Source of the DNA: SZAS-79 sp963844255
GTDB taxonomy: Bacteria > Pseudomonadota > Gammaproteobacteria > Burkholderiales > SG8-39
Reading direction: 5' to 3'
Assembly: GCA_963844255.1 (NCBI GenBank)
Contig: CAWJNP010000066.1
Coordinates: 1 to 64,000, forward strand
DNA length: 64,000 nt
How positions within the stretch are numbered: position 1 is the first letter of the stretch; every line of letters starts with the position of its first letter. The translations under genes were made by a program, and so were the position numbers. Shown piece after piece: positions 60,659 through 64,000 of this stretch. The notes beneath the pieces are model-generated. The model had not been told where the DNA came from. It ran no database searches and saw only the letters and a list, made by a program, of their open reading frames with translations.

Positions 60659-61858
60659 CTTTCCCGGCCGCGGCACCTGCGGCGATCATTGCGTCGATGA
60701 CGGGGTCGGTATAGCCCGCTTCGCGCAGGAGTTCGCGCGTGTGTTCTCCGAGCGACGGGGCGTGCCGCCGGTACGCGGGTTTCGTGCCCGACCATTCCGA
60801 GGGGGTGCGCATCGCGGTCAGGCGCCCTTCCGTGGGATGCGTCACCTGTTCGAAGAAGCCGGTCGCCGCGAGGTGCGGGTCGGCGAACACGTCGGCCAGC
60901 GTGTTCATCGGCGAAGCGGGGATGTCGTGCAGCGCAAAGCCCCCAAGCCACTCGGTGGTGGTGCGCTCCTGCATGCGCGAAGCGAGGTAGCCGTAGACGG
61001 CATCGATGTTTGCGATCCGCGCGGTCGGCGAGGAGAAGCGCGCATCCTCGCCGAATTTCGCGGGTTCGCCGAGGAGTTCGAAGAAGCCCTTCCACTGCTT
61101 GTCGTTGTAGACCAGCACGCAGACCCAGCCGTCCTTCGTGCGATACGGCCGCCGTTCCTTCGACAGCGTGCGCGCATAGCCTTCGCCCGGCAGCGGCGGC
61201 ACGAAGGTGCGGCCCGAGAGGTGCTCGCCGAACAGCGTCTGCACCAGGCTCTCGAACATCGGCACGTCCACCCGCTGCCCACGGCCGGTGCGTTCGCGGC
61301 TGTAGAGCGCGGCGCAGACCGCGTTGACCAGGTGCAGTCCGACCGTGCGGTCGGCGAACACCGCCGGCACGTAGCGCGGCTGGTCGGCACCGGCCATCTG
61401 CATCAGCGCGGGCACGCCGGCCGCGGCCTGGATCAGGTCGTCGTACGCGGGCTTCGCCGCATAGGGTCCCGACTGGCTGTAGCCGAAGGCGCCGACATAG
61501 ATGACGCGCGGGTTCACCGCAGCGACGTCCTCGTACGCCAGCTTGAGTCGCGCCATCGCCTGGGGACGGATGTTGTACACCAGCACATCGGCGGTTTTCG
61601 ACCAGGCGCAAGCACTGCGCCGAGACCCTCGGGATGCTTCAGGTCGAGGACAATGGAACGCTTGTTGCGGTTCGCGTTGAGAAACACGTGACCCATGCCC
61701 GGGTGCCGCATCGGTCCCGCGTGCCGCATGATGTCACCCTCGGGCGACTCCACCTTGACGACGTCGGCGCCGAACTCACCGAGAATCTGGGTCGCATAGG
61801 GGCCCATGACCACGCTGGTCAGGTCGAGTACGCGGACACCCTCCAGCGGGCCGCTCAC
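60648..61858 (-). CDS. Class III CoA-transferase (CaiB/BaiF family; two single-base insertions)
   Basis: About 403 residues once two extra bases are removed. N-terminus GPLEGVRVLDLTSVVMGPYA, GADVVKVESPEGDIMRHAGP, NRNKRSIVLDLKHPEGL; then DVLVYNIRPQAMARL, VPAVFADRTVGLHLV (with a likely catalytic Asp) and GRGQRVDVPMFESLVQTLFG. The frame breaks at 61599-61602 and 61606-61609, both extra bases at synonymous wobble sites. It moves CoA between organic acids; the substrate is unknown. It lies at the head of an operon with a small unknown gene and a sugar-acid dehydratase. Confidence 0.85.
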
Positions 61859-61867
61859 GGCCGAGGC

Positions 61868-63604
61868 TCAGGCATTCAACTTGAGCAGGAGGTCCTGCGT
61901 GCGGCGCGAATCGGTCGAGCGCAGCACGCGCGCGGCCAGCGGACGGATGTCGGTGATGCTCGTCTTCAGGACGCGCTCCTTGATCGTCAGCAGCTGCGTG
62001 GGGTGCATGGAGAAGTTGCGCAGGCCGAGGCCGAGCAACAGACGCGTCAGGCGCGGATCGCCTGCCATTTCACCGCATACCGCGACCGGCACGCCGGCGC
62101 GATTGGCTCGCGTGATGGTCTGCGACACCAGGCCGATGACCGCGGGATGGAGCGGGTCGTACAGGTGCGCCACCGCGTCATCCGTTCGGTCGATCGCGAG
62201 GGTGTACTGGATCAGGTCGTTGGTCCCGAGCGAAAGGAATCCCAGCCTGCGCATGAACATCGGCAATGCGAGCGCCGCAGCGGGAATCTCGATCATGCCG
62301 CCGACGAGGATGCCGCGATCGTAGGGCTGGCCTGCGGCGTCGAGCGAGGCCTTCGCCTCCTTGATCAGTGTCAGCGTCTGGTCGATCTCGTGCGCGTGCG
62401 CGAGCATCGGGATCAGCAGGCGGATTTTTCCGTAGTGCGAAGCACGCAGGATCGCGCGCAGCTGGGCGAGAAACATCTGCGGTTCGGACAGGCAGTAGCG
62501 GATTGCGCGCAGGCCGAGCGCCGGATTGGGCATCGCGGAGTTGTCGCCCGCACTGTTGCCCTGCAGGGCCTTGTCGGCGCCGATGTCCAGCGTGCGGATG
62601 GTCACCGGCTTGCCTTCCATCGCAAGTGTGACGTCGCGGTAGGCCTCGAACTGCTCTTCCTCGGTGGGCAGGTTCTTGCGGTTCATGAACAGGAATTCGG
62701 TGCGGAACAGCCCGATTCCCTGCGCGCCGTTCTCGATCACTTCGGCCACGTCCTGCGGAAGCTCGATGTTGGCGAACAGCTCCACCGGCACGCCGTCGAG
62801 CGTTGCCGCGGGCGTGGACCGCAGGCGGCGAAGTTTCTTTCGTTCCAGCTGGTGCTGCGACTGCCTGAGCTGATATTCCGACAGCACGAGCTCGTCCGGG
62901 TCGACGATCAGCACGCCCTGCACGCCATCGACGATCAACAGGTCGTTCTCGCGAATCATGTGGCGCGCGTGGTGCAGGCCCACGATCGCCGGGATGTCGA
63001 GGCTGCGCGCGAGGATTGCGGTGTGCGAGGTAACCCCGCCGACGTCGGTGACAAAGCCGCCGAAGGTGTGTTTCTTGAACAGCAGCATGTCCGCCGGCGA
63101 GAGGTCGTGCGCCACGACGATCAGGTCGCGCTCGCCCGTGAGGTCCGGCGCGACCGTTCCCGGCCGGCCGAGCAGCGCCTTGAGCACGCGCTCCACGACC
63201 TGGGTGATGTCTGCCTTGCGTTCCTTGAGGTAGGGATCCTCGATCGCGTCGAACTGGCCCACCAGGGTTTCCATCTGCTGGATCAGCGCCCATTCCGCAT
63301 TGCTGCGCCGCTCGCGGATCAGCGCCTTGGGCACGGCCGACAGCGCCGGATCGTTGAGGATCATCGCGTGCAGGTCGACGAACGCGCTGAACTCGGCGGG
63401 CGCATCGGCCGGGATCTGCTTGCCGACTTCGGCGAGTTCGTCGCGGACCATGCCGACCGCCGCATCGAAGCGCGCAACTTCGGCTTCGATCGCCTCCTCG
63501 GCCACTTCGTAGTGGGCGACTTCGAGCCGCGCGCTCGAGACGAGATGCGCGTGCCCGATCATGATGCCGGCCGAGACGCTGTGGCCGTGCAGGACGAAGT
63601 TCAT
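61868..63604 (-). CDS. ptsI: Phosphoenolpyruvate-protein phosphotransferase (PTS enzyme I)
   Basis: A 578-residue EI. The phospho-His is in GGVTSHTAILARSLDIPAIV (about residue 188). HDLSPADMLLF precedes it, then GIGLFRTEFLFMNR, RTLDIGADK and the C-terminal CGEMAGDPRL with the catalytic Cys. It transfers phosphate from PEP to HPr. I chose ATG 63604 (MNFVLHGHSV); a GTG-type start at 63622 would add six residues. It lies 21 nt after ptsH. Confidence 0.95.
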   Translation of the reverse strand: MNFVLHGHSVSAGIMIGHAHLVSSARLEVAHYEVAEEAIEAEVARFDAAVGMVRDELAEVGKQIPADAPAEFSAFVDLHAMILNDPALSAVPKALIRERRSNAEWALIQQMETLVGQFDAIEDPYLKERKADITQVVERVLKALLGRPGTVAPDLTGERDLIVVAHDLSPADMLLFKKHTFGGFVTDVGGVTSHTAILARSLDIPAIVGLHHARHMIRENDLLIVDGVQGVLIVDPDELVLSEYQLRQSQHQLERKKLRRLRSTPAATLDGVPVELFANIELPQDVAEVIENGAQGIGLFRTEFLFMNRKNLPTEEEQFEAYRDVTLAMEGKPVTIRTLDIGADKALQGNSAGDNSAMPNPALGLRAIRYCLSEPQMFLAQLRAILRASHYGKIRLLIPMLAHAHEIDQTLTLIKEAKASLDAAGQPYDRGILVGGMIEIPAAALALPMFMRRLGFLSLGTNDLIQYTLAIDRTDDAVAHLYDPLHPAVIGLVSQTITRANRAGVPVAVCGEMAGDPRLTRLLLGLGLRNFSMHPTQLLTIKERVLKTSITDIRPLAARVLRSTDSRRTQDLLLKLNA

Positions 63605-63625
63605 GGCGCGCTGTCCAGCCACGGG

Positions 63626-63895
63626 CTATTCGCCTTCGCCGAATTTTTTCGCGATCAGGTTCTGGAGCGCCGCGAGCGCCGCGTCGGCGTCGGCGCCTTC
63701 GGCTTCGATCAGCACGGTGGAACCCTTGCCGGCGGCGAGCATCATGACGCCCATGATGCTTTTTGCGTTCACGCGTCGTCCGTTGCGCGTCAACCAGATT
63801 TCGCAGCCGAAGGTGCTCGCAAGCTGGGAAAGCTTGGCCGAGGCCCGCGCGTGCAGGCCGAGTTTGTTGATGATGGGTACTTCAGCGTTTGGCAT
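63626..63895 (-). CDS. ptsH: Phosphocarrier protein HPr
   Basis: An 89-residue HPr. NKLGLHARASAKLSQLAST holds the phospho-His (about residue 15), and VNAKSIMGVMMLAAGKGSTV includes the regulatory-Ser region. ATG 63895 (MPNAEVPIINK) overlaps the end of the upstream EIIA gene by 14 nt. There is no nearby sugar EII permease, so this is probably the regulatory PTS chain typical of betaproteobacteria. Confidence 0.95.
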   Translation of the reverse strand: MPNAEVPIINKLGLHARASAKLSQLASTFGCEIWLTRNGRRVNAKSIMGVMMLAAGKGSTVLIEAEGADADAALAALQNLIAKKFGEGE

Positions 63896-64000
63896 AGCAG
63901 GGGTCCCTGTTGATGTAGACCACGCCTTCGGTTCCACCGGCGATTGCCTTGTCGCGCACCTTGTCGAGCGTTCCGTCGCGATAGGCAAGCGAACGCACCA
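63882..64000 (-). CDS. PTS EIIA, mannose/fructose family (3' end only)
   Basis: Only the last 38 codons are visible, ending in TGA at 63882-63884. The sequence LAYRDGTLDKVRDKAIAGG and TEGVVYINRDPCYAKR fits the C-terminus of a mannose-type EIIA domain, which precedes ptsH-ptsI in betaproteobacteria. The phospho-His lies outside the window. It overlaps ptsH by 14 nt, so the order EIIA-HPr-EI is translationally linked. Confidence 0.65.
   Translation of the reverse strand, partial: VRSLAYRDGTLDKVRDKAIAGGTEGVVYINRDPCYAKR

Noticed and set aside
61634..63913. Open frame of 759 codons on the plus strand opposite ptsI/ptsH
   Set aside because: Mirror of the ptsI gene; composition is typical of antisense frames.

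Overview
The window reads as a chromosomal segment of a G+C-rich betaproteobacterium. The evidence is gene order and family content: thrB (APH-type) behind a DUF2782 protein, a BPSS1780-type membrane protein, a DUF3683 FAD/Fe-S fusion, pilU-pilT beside yggS-proC-yggT, mreBCD-mrdA-rodA back to back with gatCAB, metX-metW, and an EIIA(Man)-ptsH-ptsI string. I cannot name a genus. No rRNA, tRNA or CRISPR array was seen.

Layout. 1-1.1 kb: 3' part of a large repeat adhesin that ends abruptly in an interspersed palindromic repeat. 1.2-3.1 kb: a stand-alone AICAR transformylase and a ParD/ParE-type toxin-antitoxin pair. 3.1-8.9 kb: polA, a LOG-family hydrolase, DUF2782, thrB and a membrane protein. 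8.9-14.8 kb: a 1275-residue FAD/Fe-S oxidoreductase, a HIT protein and a conserved unknown. 14.9-17.0 kb: phoR/phoB. 17.1-22.5 kb: ubiquinone genes (ubiE, UbiJ-like SCP2, ubiB) with DUF971, Tim44-like and VanZ proteins. 22.5-27.5 kb: ferredoxin, hydrolase, NodIJ-like ABC exporter, hemJ, rlmL, arfB. 27.6-32.3 kb: pilU/pilT, then divergent yggS-proC-yggT-DUF167. 32.3-36.1 kb: a three-gene flavin/iron-sulfur/GGR-like redox cluster of unknown function. 36.2-43.5 kb: aceA and the rod-shape operon. 43.6-46.9 kb: gatCAB. 46.9-55.8 kb: small envelope proteins, pyrE, an exonuclease III homologue, a yqjDEK-like set, ampG, and a sigma/anti-sigma/lipoprotein set. 55.8-64 kb: a PEP mutase-like enzyme, metW/metX under a SAM-II riboswitch, a UxaA-family dehydratase, a class III CoA-transferase and the PTS phosphorelay genes.

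Working together: metX and metW form one transcript read from a promoter, a SAM-II aptamer and an intrinsic terminator. mreB through rodA build the elongasome, with a G/C hairpin repeat between mreD and mrdA. ubiE/ubiJ/ubiB serve ubiquinone synthesis. pilT/pilU drive pilus retraction. phoR/phoB is a phosphate two-component pair.

Two points need care. First, polA, pilT, pilU, the CoA-transferase and probably the adhesin carry single-base insertions. All 16 that can be placed simply lie at the wobble position of a fourfold-degenerate codon, as if both alleles of a synonymous variant had been written one after the other. That pattern suggests an assembly artefact from mixed strains, and I treat these genes as intact. 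Second, the left end (adhesin to repeat) could be a misjoin.
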